From Caldisalinibacter kiritimatiensis (GTDB lineage: Bacteria > Bacillota > Clostridia > Tissierellales > Caldisalinibacteraceae), in contig NZ_ARZA01000070.1 of the NCBI RefSeq assembly GCF_000387765.1, positions 1 through 61,936 on the forward strand: a stretch of DNA of 61,936 nt. The letters run 5' to 3'. Of this stretch, positions 9,529 through 18,895 are shown piece by piece (position 1 is the first letter of the stretch; each line of letters opens with the position of its first letter). Under the pieces are notes generated by a model, which saw nothing but the letters and a program-made list of their open reading frames with translations, was not told where the DNA came from and did no database searches. The position numbers and the translations under genes were made by a program.

Positions 9529-10091
9529 TTATTCAATGTCTTCATTTAAAAGTACCATGTGAATATGGTCTTCCCATTTTCCATTTATTTTTAAATATTT
9601 TTTGGCAACTCCCTCTTCATAAAATCCTAACTTTTTTACTATTCTTAAAGAGGCCTCGTTTTTAGGCATTATATTAGCTTCTATTCGATGTAATTTAAGT
9701 TCATTAAAGGCAATATCAATTCCCATTTTAAGTGCTTCTGTCATATAACCTTTGTTTACTTCGTCTTTATCTAATTTATATCCTAAAAAACATGATAAAA
9801 AAGGACCCCTTACTATATTGCTAAATGCTAAAGTACCTAAAACTCTTTCAAAGTTTTATCTGACTTATCAAATATCCATAATCTTAATAGCTCACCGTTT
9901 TTCATTTTTGTCATATCATTTTTAAGCTGTCTTTTGTGATACTCTATCTTATAAAACTCTTGCTTCCTTACTGGCTCCCATTCCCTTAAAAACTCCTTAT
10001 TTCTTATATAATACTCAAGAACTTTTTCAGCATATAATTCATCTAATGTCTTTAGAATTAATCTATCTGTTTTATATACTTTTTTTACCAA
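9529..10091 (-). pseudogene. RimJ/RimL-type GNAT acetyltransferase, frameshifted
   Basis: Two minus-strand pieces in different frames together encode one GNAT protein of about 187 aa. The upstream piece begins at the TTG at 10089-10091, 8 nt after GAGGAGG, and reads MVKKVYKTDRLILKTL. It ends at a premature stop just after LKEF near 9837. A one-base shift there restores VLGTLAFSNIVRGPF, then GYKLDKDEVNKGYMTEAL and the acetyl-CoA-binding helix, running to 9529. The ancestral text was probably KEVLGTLAF, with one base lost near 9838. The rest is undamaged, so the lesion is recent or is a sequence error. The family acetylates protein N-termini or small molecules. Confidence 0.85.
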
Positions 10092-10342
10092 TACCGTATC
10101 CTCCTCTAAAATAAACCTGTTTAATATTTTCAATATTTATTTACATTTTCCTTTTAATTCAATAGAATATTCTTATATTTTAAGTAAGTATATCTCAATA
10201 AAGTTTTCAAAACTAACTGCTGTACGCAATTTAATAGAAAGTTAACGTTAATTTAACAAAAGCTAAATTCCTATATAATTATATAATAATACCATAATAA
10301 ATGTAACATTAATGTATTTTTTTAGTAACCGAGGTGAATAAA

Positions 10343-12103
10343 TTGAATTTAGCCGATGAGTTCGAAAGTATACTTAAGAACAGAAATGTTACTTCCTTGT
10401 TTCAACCAATAGTTAGGCTTAGAGATGGAGAAGTTTTAGGCTATGAAGCCTTAAGTAGAGGTCCAAAAGATTCACCATTATATTCACCGATAAAACTCCT
10501 TAATATCGCACATGAACAAAATAGATTATGGGAACTAGAACAATTGTTCAGAATTAGTGCTATTGAAAAAGCCAGTATACTAAAATTAGACAAGCTATTA
10601 TTTTTAAATGTAGACCCAGATGTAATTAATGACGATTCTTTTAAAAAGGGTTTTACAATGAACTTTTTAGAAAAACATAATCTTCCTCCTGACTCAATAA
10701 TTTTTGAAATTACTGAAAGAACTGCTATTAAAGATTATAAAAAGTTTAATGAAATATTAAATTACTATACAAATCAGGGATATAAAATAGCTATAGACGA
10801 TGTAGGTGCTGGTTACTCAGGATTAAAAACTATAAGCAAAACTAAACCCAATTATCTTAAAATAGATATGGAATTAATAAGAGATATAGATAAAGATTCA
10901 TTTAAGCAAGCAATAATTAAGGCCTTCGTCGATACAGCAATGTCAACAAATATTAAGCTTATTGCAGAAGGTATAGAAACTAAAGAAGAACTTAAAACAC
11001 TTATAAACTTAGGCGTATATGGTGGACAGGGTTATCTTCTTAAAAAGCCTTCAGAAAATATAACCGACATTCCTAAAGAAATTAAAAATTTAATAATTAA
11101 TTACAACAAAATTACCAGTAACGTCTTTAAGTATAGTGCAAATTATCATTATATAGGTACTATTATGGAAGAAGCTAAAGCTTTTTCTCCAGATACTCCT
11201 TGTAAAGTAATAAAAGAATATTTTGATAATAGTGACGTAGAAGGTGCTTGTTTAATAGAGAATAATAAACCAGTTGGGTTGATAATGAAAAATCACCTTA
11301 ATTCTGTATTAGCAAAACAATATGGATTTGCTGTATATTCTAAACGACCAGTATCTCTTATCATGGATGACGCTCCCTTAGTTGTAGATTACTATACACC
11401 AATCAATATTGTTTCAGAAGCAGCAATGGACAGAAGTAACGATAAGGTTTATGACAATATAATCGTAACTAAAGGGGCTAAATATAGTGGGATAGTATCC
11501 ATAAGAAAATTACTTTTATATACAACTACAGCAGAAAAAAATTATGCTCGAGAGCTTAACCCCCTTACTTCTTTACCTGGTAACTCTATAATTAACCGTG
11601 TGCTAAATGATACTATTTCTTTAAATAAACCTACTTGTATTCTTTATTTAGACTTGGATAATTTCAAGGCCTATAATGATGTATATGGTTTTGACAATGG
11701 AGATAAAATTATACAGCTAACAGCAGAAATTATAAAAACTCAAGCAAAATCGATGTTTCCATATAATAGCTTTGTAGGGCACGTGGGCGGTGATGATTTC
11801 GTTTGTTTAATAGATGCACCATTAAAAGAATGTGAATTATTCTGTAAAAATGTAATTTCTGAGTTTGATGAAAAAATATTAAACTTTTTCAATAAAAAAG
11901 ATAGATTAAATGGATATATAAAATCTGAAGACAGAAACGGTAATGTATACGTATATAATCTAACTTCTGTCTCAATAGCAGTATTATATGGTTTAGTAAA
12001 TAAATTTGCAGCTCCTAGTGAATTGGCTCAATATATGAGTTCGATAAAAAAAGAAGCGAAAAAAGAAAAATATAGCAACTATGTAATTAAAGAAATATAC
12101 TAA
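10343..12103 (+). CDS. EAL - CBS pair - GGDEF cyclic-di-GMP protein
   Basis: Cytoplasmic signalling protein that could both hydrolyse and make c-di-GMP. Residues 10-250 are an EAL phosphodiesterase domain with intact catalytic motifs: YEALSRG, LFLNVDP, FEITERT, IDDVGAGYS, LKID, IAEGIET and QGYLLKKP. About 270-395 is a CBS-domain pair, a likely nucleotide sensor. The C-terminal part is a GGDEF domain with LDLDNFKAYND and an active-type GGDDF. No membrane segments are seen. The in-frame GTG at 10334 lies inside the GAGGTG ribosome-binding site, so the TTG at 10343, 6 nt downstream, is the likely start. The gene is a single transcription unit. Confidence 0.9.
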   Translation: MNLADEFESILKNRNVTSLFQPIVRLRDGEVLGYEALSRGPKDSPLYSPIKLLNIAHEQNRLWELEQLFRISAIEKASILKLDKLLFLNVDPDVINDDSFKKGFTMNFLEKHNLPPDSIIFEITERTAIKDYKKFNEILNYYTNQGYKIAIDDVGAGYSGLKTISKTKPNYLKIDMELIRDIDKDSFKQAIIKAFVDTAMSTNIKLIAEGIETKEELKTLINLGVYGGQGYLLKKPSENITDIPKEIKNLIINYNKITSNVFKYSANYHYIGTIMEEAKAFSPDTPCKVIKEYFDNSDVEGACLIENNKPVGLIMKNHLNSVLAKQYGFAVYSKRPVSLIMDDAPLVVDYYTPINIVSEAAMDRSNDKVYDNIIVTKGAKYSGIVSIRKLLLYTTTAEKNYARELNPLTSLPGNSIINRVLNDTISLNKPTCILYLDLDNFKAYNDVYGFDNGDKIIQLTAEIIKTQAKSMFPYNSFVGHVGGDDFVCLIDAPLKECELFCKNVISEFDEKILNFFNKKDRLNGYIKSEDRNGNVYVYNLTSVSIAVLYGLVNKFAAPSELAQYMSSIKKEAKKEKYSNYVIKEIY

Positions 12104-12190
12104 TATATCCCTCCTCTTGTCTTCTTTTTTCTTTTTGTATTAAATATTTTTAATTTTCTAAATATTTATTGCTTTTTATTGTTAATATTG

Positions 12191-12224
12191 ATAGAGTTAT
12201 AGTTAAGAATTGTTATAACTCTAT
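12191..12224. promoter_or_regulatory. 11-bp dyad just upstream of tldD
   Basis: ATAGAGTTATA and its perfect complement flank a 12-nt centre, ending 6 nt before the GAAGGGGGAGG ribosome-binding site. There is no T run after it, so it is not a terminator. It is either an operator or an mRNA stem next to the initiation region. No regulator can be named. Confidence 0.4.
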
Positions 12225-12251
12225 TAGTTTGAAGGGGGAGGGAATTAAGTA

Positions 12252-13682
12252 ATGCAAGTGCCTATGTCAAATTATCTTCAAGACCAAAAAAGTACGCTAA
12301 AAAAATTAATAGAAATTTTATCTGACAGATATGAATACGTTTCAGTTTTAGGAACAGACACTTACGGTACACAGTACTCTGTCCAAAAAACTGGCATAGA
12401 CATATCGGATTCAATGTGGACAGAAAGAGGATTTGTAATAAGAGTACATAATGGAATTAATTACTCTGAATTTTCTTTCAACGAAATATCTGAAGACAAC
12501 TTAGATTCCTTGATAACAAATATTACAACTAAGCTTGAAAACGATATCAACAGCTTAAAAAATTCTTCTATTGAGATAAGCGATTACCCTGTTATTCAAG
12601 AAGAACCAATTAAAAAAAGCTTTTTTGGCTCAGTAAAAATAATGCCTAAAGATGTAAGCGCCAAAGAAAAAATCGAAAGATTAGTTGCTATTAAAGAAAA
12701 AGCATTAGATTTATCTGAATACTTAGTAGACTTTAGAGTTGCCTATGAAGAAGTGCATATTTCAAAATTATTTATTTCAAATAAAAAAGAATTGGAACAA
12801 TCCTATATATGGTCTCAAGGATATTTAGTTCCTATTGTACGTAAAGAAAATATAACTAAATTTGCCCACAAAGGATATTCAGGACTCAAAGGTGTTGAGT
12901 TAATAGATGAATTAGAGTCTAACGTTGAAGATGTAGTTTCCTATGGAGTTAAGTTATTAGATGCAAAAAAGGTCACTCCTGGGGAATATGATATTATTTG
13001 CGCTCCAGATATTACAGGTTTAATTGCCCATGAAGCCTTTGGACACGGTGTTGAAATGGATATGTTTGTTAAGAATAGAGCCAAAGCAGTAGAATATATA
13101 GATAAACCTGTCGCATCTAATCTAGTAACAATGCATGACGGTGCTTTAGCCGCTAAAGAAGTTTCTTCTTATTTCTTCGATGATGAGGGTACTTTGGGAA
13201 CTGATACTATAATAATTGATAATGGAATCCTAAAGACTGGTATTTCTGATTTATTATCAGCTCTCAAATTAGGTACTAAACCTACTGGTAACGGTAAAAG
13301 AGAATCCTTTGAGCGTAAAGCATATGCAAGAATGACTAACACATTCATAGCAGCTGGAAATGATACTTTAGAAGATATGATAGCTTCAATTAAAAACGGC
13401 TACTTATTAGAAGGACTTATGAGTGGTATGGAAGACCCTAAAAATTGGGGAATCCAATGTATGATTTTGCAGGGTAAGGAGATAAAGGACGGTAAACTTA
13501 CTGGAAATATCGTCTCCCCTGTTATTCTAACTGGATATGTACCTGAGCTTTTAAAATCCATATCAATGGTTTCAGAAAAAGTAGAGCTATCGGGTACTGG
13601 CTACTGTGGTAAAGGATATAAAGAATTTGTTAAAACATCTAATGGTGGTCCATATATCAAAGCAAGGGGGAGGTTAGGATAA
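12252..13682 (+). CDS. tldD: TldD-family metalloprotease subunit
   Basis: Peptidase U62 protein that forms a heterodimeric zinc protease with TldE/PmbA. The metal-binding motif HEAFGHGVEMD (about residues 259-269) is present in full, and this subunit carries the active site. The C-terminal part ends CGKGYKEFVKTSNGGPYI, as in other TldD proteins. Length 476 aa is normal. The stop codon overlaps the start of the next gene (TAATG), so both subunits are translationally coupled. In other bacteria the complex trims unfolded peptides and matures ribosomally made peptides such as microcin B17. No precursor-peptide gene is visible nearby, so a general peptide-degrading role is more likely here. Confidence 0.93.
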   Translation: MQVPMSNYLQDQKSTLKKLIEILSDRYEYVSVLGTDTYGTQYSVQKTGIDISDSMWTERGFVIRVHNGINYSEFSFNEISEDNLDSLITNITTKLENDINSLKNSSIEISDYPVIQEEPIKKSFFGSVKIMPKDVSAKEKIERLVAIKEKALDLSEYLVDFRVAYEEVHISKLFISNKKELEQSYIWSQGYLVPIVRKENITKFAHKGYSGLKGVELIDELESNVEDVVSYGVKLLDAKKVTPGEYDIICAPDITGLIAHEAFGHGVEMDMFVKNRAKAVEYIDKPVASNLVTMHDGALAAKEVSSYFFDDEGTLGTDTIIIDNGILKTGISDLLSALKLGTKPTGNGKRESFERKAYARMTNTFIAAGNDTLEDMIASIKNGYLLEGLMSGMEDPKNWGIQCMILQGKEIKDGKLTGNIVSPVILTGYVPELLKSISMVSEKVELSGTGYCGKGYKEFVKTSNGGPYIKARGRLG

Positions 13683-14980
13683 TGCTAGATAAGATTAAAA
13701 ATATACTTTCTCAAATAAAAGAAATAGATGATTGGTCTATAATTGAAAAGAAAGTAGAATCAAGTGAGCTTTTCTTTATAAAAAAAGAACTAGACATGAA
13801 TCGAGGTAAAAAGGTTCATCATTTTAAAGTAACTGTTTATAAAGACTTTAATCAAGACGGAAAAAAATATAAAGGGTCATCTACAATAAATATTCATCCA
13901 ACAATGAATGAATCAGAAATAAAAACTGCTTTAGAAAAGGCAGCTTTCGCAGCTAAATTTGTTAAAAATGAATTTTACTCATTAGTTGAGCCTTCAGAAG
14001 AAAAACCTATTAATGTAGAAAGTAAATTTGAAAATGGTCAATTTTCTGATTGGCTGCCTAAATTAACTGATGCGATATATAAAGAAGATGTTCATGATAA
14101 TGGAGCGATAAATTCCGCAGAACTATTCTTAAATAAGATATATACCCGTAATGTAAATTCAAAGGGATTAGATGTAAATTACACAAAATATAAAGGTGAA
14201 TTAGAGTTTATCACAAACTGGAAAGAACAGTCTGAAGAAATTGAACTTTATAAGGACATAAAATTTGCAGATTTTGCTCCTGAAATGATTTCAGAAAAAG
14301 TAAAAGAGATGCTATTATTTAGTAAACAAAAGGCAATAGCCAAGCCAACTCCTTCTTTAAATAAAATACCAGTAATACTAACAGGTGAACCTATTCAAGA
14401 GTTCTTAAATTACTACTATATTCAATCAAATGGTAGATATGTTTATGAAGGTATATCTACTTTAAAGCTAAATGAAAATGTTCAAGGTGATTCCGTTGAA
14501 GGAGATTTAATTAGCTTAAGATTAGACCCTAACCTTAAAAACTCCACAGAATCAGCTCCTTACGACAAATTTGGTACACTTTTGAAACCAGTTTCCATAA
14601 TCAAAAAAGGTATATTAAATAAATATTGGGCCGATAATAGATATGCTCAATATATTGGTATAAATCCTACAGGAGAAATTAATAATATTGTTTTTGAAGG
14701 CGGTAGTAAATCTGTTAAAGATTTTAAACAAAAACCCTATTTAGAACTAATTGCCTTCTCAGACTTTCAAATGAATCCTTTAACAGGAGATTTTGGTGGC
14801 GAAATTAGATTAGGCTTCTATTTCAACGGTAAAGAAACTATACCTGTTACTGGTGGCTCTATTTCAGGCAATATAAACGAAGTAAAACAAAAGATGTATT
14901 TATCTAAGGAAATTCAAGAAAATAATAATTTTGTAGGACCAAAATCTATACAATTATTTAATGTAACAATAGCAAGCTAA
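13682..14980 (+). CDS. pmbA: TldE/PmbA-family partner subunit
   Basis: A 432-aa U62-fold protein lacking the HExxxH motif, as expected for the TldE half of the TldD/TldE protease. Residues near the C-terminus (NPLTGDFGGEIRLG and PVTGGSISGNI) match the family core that packs against TldD. The gene starts at the ATG overlapping the tldD stop and ends before a strong bidirectional terminator. Its function depends on TldD, so the two should be read as one enzyme. Confidence 0.9.
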   Translation: MLDKIKNILSQIKEIDDWSIIEKKVESSELFFIKKELDMNRGKKVHHFKVTVYKDFNQDGKKYKGSSTINIHPTMNESEIKTALEKAAFAAKFVKNEFYSLVEPSEEKPINVESKFENGQFSDWLPKLTDAIYKEDVHDNGAINSAELFLNKIYTRNVNSKGLDVNYTKYKGELEFITNWKEQSEEIELYKDIKFADFAPEMISEKVKEMLLFSKQKAIAKPTPSLNKIPVILTGEPIQEFLNYYYIQSNGRYVYEGISTLKLNENVQGDSVEGDLISLRLDPNLKNSTESAPYDKFGTLLKPVSIIKKGILNKYWADNRYAQYIGINPTGEINNIVFEGGSKSVKDFKQKPYLELIAFSDFQMNPLTGDFGGEIRLGFYFNGKETIPVTGGSISGNINEVKQKMYLSKEIQENNNFVGPKSIQLFNVTIAS

Positions 14981-15020
14981 AAAACGACTAAAGTTGCCCT
15001 TCAGATACTAATTATTGAAA

Positions 15021-15056
15021 AAAGAGAGCTATGCTTAATTAAGCATAGCTCTCTTT
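15021..15056. terminator. bidirectional terminator between tldE and the selenium cluster
   Basis: An uninterrupted 36-bp palindrome (core GCTTAATTAAGC) with T runs on both strands separates the convergent tldE and DUF3343 genes. Confidence 0.92.
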
Positions 15057-15057
15057 T

Positions 15058-15327
15058 TTATTTCTTTAAAAACTTAGAAAACCAATTACTACCTTTTTTG
15101 TTCTCTATTGTATAAGGGTTATCTATCTCTATATCCATTTCTATACATATCTTAAGTATCTCTTCCTTTTTATCACACGGAAACTCTGCAGCTGTACCGC
15201 AACTAGAGCTCACCTGTCTTGGCACAGGCATTAATCTTACATCATACCCCTTTGTCTTTAAAGCCTTTTCAAAATTTAATGCATGATGTGTTGAGTGAAA
15301 TGTCATTACACAATAATTATCTTTCAT
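15058..15327 (-). CDS. DUF3343 putative Se/S carrier-like protein
   Basis: A small protein of 89 aa whose N-terminal two-thirds match DUF3343: CVMTFHSTHHALNFEKAL, then RLMPVPRQVSSSCGTA. The SSSCG cysteine is the probable reactive residue. The family is repeatedly found beside yedE and yedF in selenium-using anaerobes and is proposed to hand over selenium or sulfur. That role is inferred. It is the last gene of the yedE-yedF-DUF3343 unit, 8 nt after yedF. Confidence 0.8.
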   Translation of the reverse strand: MKDNYCVMTFHSTHHALNFEKALKTKGYDVRLMPVPRQVSSSCGTAAEFPCDKKEEILKICIEMDIEIDNPYTIENKKGSNWFSKFLKK

Positions 15328-15335
15328 ATTATCAC

Positions 15336-15551
15336 CTATTTATTTATTGTTATGATATATTCTTCATCCTTCTCTTCTACCTCTACATTAAATCCTCTTC
15401 CCTCTACAAATCTCTTAATATTTTCAACTGCAACCATTGCATCTACTAATACTTGTATTTTTTCTCCATCATAATTATCTAAAGCATTCTTAGTCATTAC
15501 TACAGGTTCAGGACAAGACCTTCCCCTTGCATCCACAGTATTATGCAACAA
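15336..15551 (-). CDS. TusA/SirA-like protein (short YedF)
   Basis: A 71-aa TusA-fold protein with the conserved CPEPVVMTK motif, in which the cysteine carries persulfide or perselenide. The selenium-metabolism YedF proteins I know are near 200 aa and have a DsrE-like second domain. Here only the TusA domain is encoded, ending ITINK with a normal stop. The start overlaps the last 11 nt of yedE, indicating translational coupling. It likely receives selenium or sulfur delivered by the YedE transporter. Confidence 0.85.
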   Translation of the reverse strand: MLHNTVDARGRSCPEPVVMTKNALDNYDGEKIQVLVDAMVAVENIKRFVEGRGFNVEVEEKDEEYIITINK

Positions 15552-16644
15552 TTTTATCTCCTCCTTTAACTTTTTTGTTGCTTTGTTTTTGTTTATATGA
15601 TACTACACTAGCTGCAATTGCTAACACAACTATTAATCCAATAATTACTGCTATTTTCCCATTAGTTCCCACACCTTTAGGACTTGCTGCTAAGCCAAAA
15701 TTGTGAGCAAAAGCAGCACCTACAATAAATCCTATAACAGTAATTGCAGAATCTGCATCTCCTTCACTAGCTAAGATAGTTTGTCTTAATGGACATCCTC
15801 CTAATAATACTGCTGTTAAACCTGTTAAAGTCATACCTAAAAAGTTCCAAATAAAATCATTATGTGCAACAGGTTGGTCAACAAATCCGATTTTGAAACC
15901 AGCAGGATTGAAAATTAAGTTACCTATTAAAGAAAATGCAAATATACCTATTAATCCCCATAAGAAATGATAGTCTTTAATTAAAAAAGCATCTCTGATA
16001 CCACCAGCTGTACATAATCTAGTTCTTTGAATCACAGCACCTATAATTAATGCAGCTACTAATGAAATCCATACTGGAGAATGTAAAGCTCCTGGACCTT
16101 TTTCACTAAAGATTATAAAAGTTGGTTTAGCTATTAAGAAAATTAATAATATAATCGCAATTGCTGGCATAAAATAACCAGCTGCAGGTGTTTGTTTTAT
16201 ACTTCTTCCTAAAGTAAAACCTTTTTTAATAAACTGAATTCCTATCAAAATACCTACTATATATCCTATTAATCCTACTAATGCATTTAAATCTCCATTA
16301 GAAAGTCTTAATATCATTCTTAAAGGACAACCTAAAAACACTAATGCTCCAATCATTAAAAAGAATCCTAAAACAAAACGTATTACTGGAGAAGAACCTC
16401 CTCTAGCTTTAAATTCGTGTTTGAATTTAGCCATTATAAATGCACCTAATATGAAACCTATAATTTCAGGACGTAAATATTGTACTACACTAGCTCTATG
16501 TAACCCTAATGCCCCTGTAATATCCCTATAGAAACATGCTACACAGATTCCCATATTAGCAGGATTACCTAGTTTGACTAATAGGGCTGATAATATACCT
16601 ATTAAACCACCTGAGATAATAATTTTTAACCTATTGTTCCTCAT
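15541..16644 (-). CDS. yedE: YedE family putative selenium/sulfur transporter
   Basis: A 367-aa integral membrane protein with about ten hydrophobic segments and two YeeE/YedE repeats. Conserved cysteine motifs mark the channel: MGICVACFYRD, FLGCPLRM, RTRLCTAGGIRD and LGGCPLRQTILASEGD. The E. coli YeeE relative takes up thiosulfate. Members next to yedF and DUF3343 are thought to import a selenium compound. First gene of the three-gene unit. Start ATG is preceded by GGAGGGG. No selenocysteine synthesis gene (selA, selB, selD) occurs in this window, so the selenium link rests on gene neighbourhood. Confidence 0.85.
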   Translation of the reverse strand: MRNNRLKIIISGGLIGILSALLVKLGNPANMGICVACFYRDITGALGLHRASVVQYLRPEIIGFILGAFIMAKFKHEFKARGGSSPVIRFVLGFFLMIGALVFLGCPLRMILRLSNGDLNALVGLIGYIVGILIGIQFIKKGFTLGRSIKQTPAAGYFMPAIAIILLIFLIAKPTFIIFSEKGPGALHSPVWISLVAALIIGAVIQRTRLCTAGGIRDAFLIKDYHFLWGLIGIFAFSLIGNLIFNPAGFKIGFVDQPVAHNDFIWNFLGMTLTGLTAVLLGGCPLRQTILASEGDADSAITVIGFIVGAAFAHNFGLAASPKGVGTNGKIAVIIGLIVVLAIAASVVSYKQKQSNKKVKGGDKIVA

Positions 16645-16813
16645 ACTTTCCCCTCCATCCTTGTTATTTTTTTGACTTTTCTTACATTTTGATTATATTA
16701 AAAATTTAACAAGGTTAAAAATAATATTTTCTAATAGTTACCATTGTTTCCATAGAAAAGTTCTATGCAGAGTAATAATACTACTTTTCGGATATTAGAT
16801 AATCGATATAATC

Positions 16814-16848
16814 GAAAGAGGGTAACGGATTATCCGTTACCCTCTTTC
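16814..16848 (-). terminator. terminator-like palindrome after the glutamine synthetase gene
   Basis: A perfect 35-bp palindrome (GAAAGAGGGTAACGGAT and complement around one base) directly follows the glutamine synthetase stop. Its U tract on the minus strand is poor, so termination may be partial. The hairpin itself is unambiguous. Confidence 0.7.
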
Positions 16849-16855
16849 ATTAGAC

Positions 16856-18760
16856 CTACACCATAAATAAGTTTCTCTTATATTGACTATATAGTTTTCT
16901 AATTTCTTTCATCTTTTCATTCATCTCTTTTTGTAATTCTGAAGCTAAATCATAGTCTTTAGTAGCTAATGCAGTTCTAATTCTAGTAAATAATGATTTT
17001 CTATCTAAGCTATCCTTCATAAGATATACCTTTAGGTTATATATTTTTTCCCACATAACTACATCTAAATCAGTGGCAAATTCAACATCATGAATTCTTT
17101 TAAACTGTCTCAATATTTCAATGTTATGTTGTAATATTCTATTCTTAAGCTCTGTAATCCATCTATCTAATGTACTAAGCTCAAAGGATTTAATTATTTT
17201 CTCAGTAAATACTTCTCCATATAATAAAATTTGTTTTTTATCTTCACATTTTTGAAGATTCTTTATATTTTCCCATACTGTAGCTGGAGGCTCACCAAAT
17301 ATTTTATTTCTCTCTTCTTCTGTATAATATTCAAAAACATCTTCCTCGCTTCTGTATCCTCTTTCCTTCTCAAGGTAGAAGCTGTCTTCACCTGGAGCTT
17401 TAGATATTTCTTTTTCTAATTCTTTAGTGTTCTTACCACTTTCTGCTACAGCTTTAATTCCATCTAACATAGCTTGATATAAAGTAGACAATACTAAGTA
17501 CGTATTTGACATTGGATTTGGTGATCTAACTTCAAATCTTGTAGCTAAAGGATTATCTAAATCTCTAATAACCCCTACCAAAATTGAGCGGTTTCTTGAA
17601 GGAGTTTCGGCATCTATTCCTAAAGAAGTAACAACACAAACAGGAGCCTCAAACCCTGGCTTTAATCTGTTAAAAGCATCATTTGATGAAGTTATAAATG
17701 GATTAATAACTTCGTAATTTTTAAGAATTCCCATTAATGCTCCATATCCAAATTCACTTAAATAATCTTCTTTCATATTTTCAGGTGAAAAAATATTTAC
17801 TATCTCACCATTTTTTAATTTAACTGCAACACCAACGTGAGTATGTTCTCCACTACCTGCAACGTCTTCAAGAGGCTTAGCTGCAAAAGTAACTTCAAGC
17901 CCATGACTTCTAAATACATCTTCAACTAATTCCCTCACTACTATTTCATTATCTGCAGCTTGAAGTGCTGTACTATATTTCCAGTCAATTTCTAATTGCT
18001 CCATAACGTAACTTAATTTGCCACCAGTACCTATTTTACTAGTAACTCCTCCGACTTCTTTATGACCCATTTCAGGTTCAAATCCATACTTATCTAATAA
18101 TTGTATACTCTTTTCAAGGGCAGTTCTAACAGTTCCCTGTGTTCTCTTCCAATACTGCTCCTTTAACATCTGTGAAGTCGAAAGTTTTTCAATATCTGCT
18201 CTATCGTTAGGTGTTCTAACCCACATCTCAAGCTCAGTTGCAGATGTTAATATAACATCCTCTATATCTTTATAACTCTTTATTCCTAGTTGCTTTGCAA
18301 GTTTAGGATGTTCTTTAAATATTTCAATAAGCTTTTGTTTAAAATTTTCTACAGCTCTATTCAATATTGACCTAGAATCAACTTTTTTATCATTATGAAT
18401 CAAAAATGAAGGAATCTTTAATGTACCTACTGGCAATCCATTTTCTTCATAAAAGTTATCATAGTTATAATCTACAAACCAATTTGCATCTAAATCAGGC
18501 ACTAAATCTACTCTTGCATTACTTAAAGTTGCAATTCCCTGCAATACAACACTAGAGCCATCCGTTTGTATACCATTTTTCAGCATATCTTCCATGTCTT
18601 CAATGAATAATTTGACTGGTATTTTTTCGTCTGTAGCATTCCCACCTATGTCTACCCCCATAAGTGACACAAACTGAATTTCAGGATGTTCTTTTAAGAT
18701 TTCTATCAAGCTGTCCTTATCATGTTTAGCCGGTGGAACAACATATACTAGATTGTTCAT
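16856..18760 (-). CDS. glutamine synthetase, large clostridial form
   Basis: ATP-dependent ligation of ammonia to glutamate. The 634-residue chain is longer than the type I enzyme (about 440-470 aa) and closer to the large forms. Catalytic-domain motifs can be read: QTDGSSVVLQG near residue 80, a metal-binding EMGHKEVGG, the ATP-loop segment GSGEHTHVG (about residue 300) and the arginine-rich RFEVRSPNPMSN. About 130 extra residues at the C-terminus are helical and charged. I do not see a nitrogen-regulator site. It is monocistronic with GAGGAGG before the ATG. The catalytic family is firm; assignment to type III is tentative because its distinctive motifs are only partly recognisable. Confidence 0.82.
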   Translation of the reverse strand: MNNLVYVVPPAKHDKDSLIEILKEHPEIQFVSLMGVDIGGNATDEKIPVKLFIEDMEDMLKNGIQTDGSSVVLQGIATLSNARVDLVPDLDANWFVDYNYDNFYEENGLPVGTLKIPSFLIHNDKKVDSRSILNRAVENFKQKLIEIFKEHPKLAKQLGIKSYKDIEDVILTSATELEMWVRTPNDRADIEKLSTSQMLKEQYWKRTQGTVRTALEKSIQLLDKYGFEPEMGHKEVGGVTSKIGTGGKLSYVMEQLEIDWKYSTALQAADNEIVVRELVEDVFRSHGLEVTFAAKPLEDVAGSGEHTHVGVAVKLKNGEIVNIFSPENMKEDYLSEFGYGALMGILKNYEVINPFITSSNDAFNRLKPGFEAPVCVVTSLGIDAETPSRNRSILVGVIRDLDNPLATRFEVRSPNPMSNTYLVLSTLYQAMLDGIKAVAESGKNTKELEKEISKAPGEDSFYLEKERGYRSEEDVFEYYTEEERNKIFGEPPATVWENIKNLQKCEDKKQILLYGEVFTEKIIKSFELSTLDRWITELKNRILQHNIEILRQFKRIHDVEFATDLDVVMWEKIYNLKVYLMKDSLDRKSLFTRIRTALATKDYDLASELQKEMNEKMKEIRKLYSQYKRNLFMV

Positions 18761-18856
18761 CTTTGTATATCCTCCTCGTTTTTATACTTAATTATCTAAT
18801 TATAACATAAATTTAATAGGATACGAAACACAATGTATAAATTTCATTATTTGGAA

Positions 18857-18882
18857 TATAATACATTTTGATATCAAAATGT
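18857..18882 (+). promoter_or_regulatory. -10 box and 20-bp perfect palindrome before the TM1266-like gene
   Basis: TATAAT (18857-18862) is followed at once by ACATTTTGAT and its exact complement (18863-18882), which ends 2 nt before the AGGAGG. A palindrome covering the transcription start is the expected place for a repressor. No T run follows, so it is not a terminator. Confidence 0.6.
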
Positions 18883-18895
18883 AAGGAGGTATATT

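Noticed and set aside
12252-14980. TldD/TldE as part of a modified-peptide (microcin-type) cluster
   Set aside because: No precursor peptide, cyclodehydratase or dedicated exporter is seen in the flanks; the pair stands alone.
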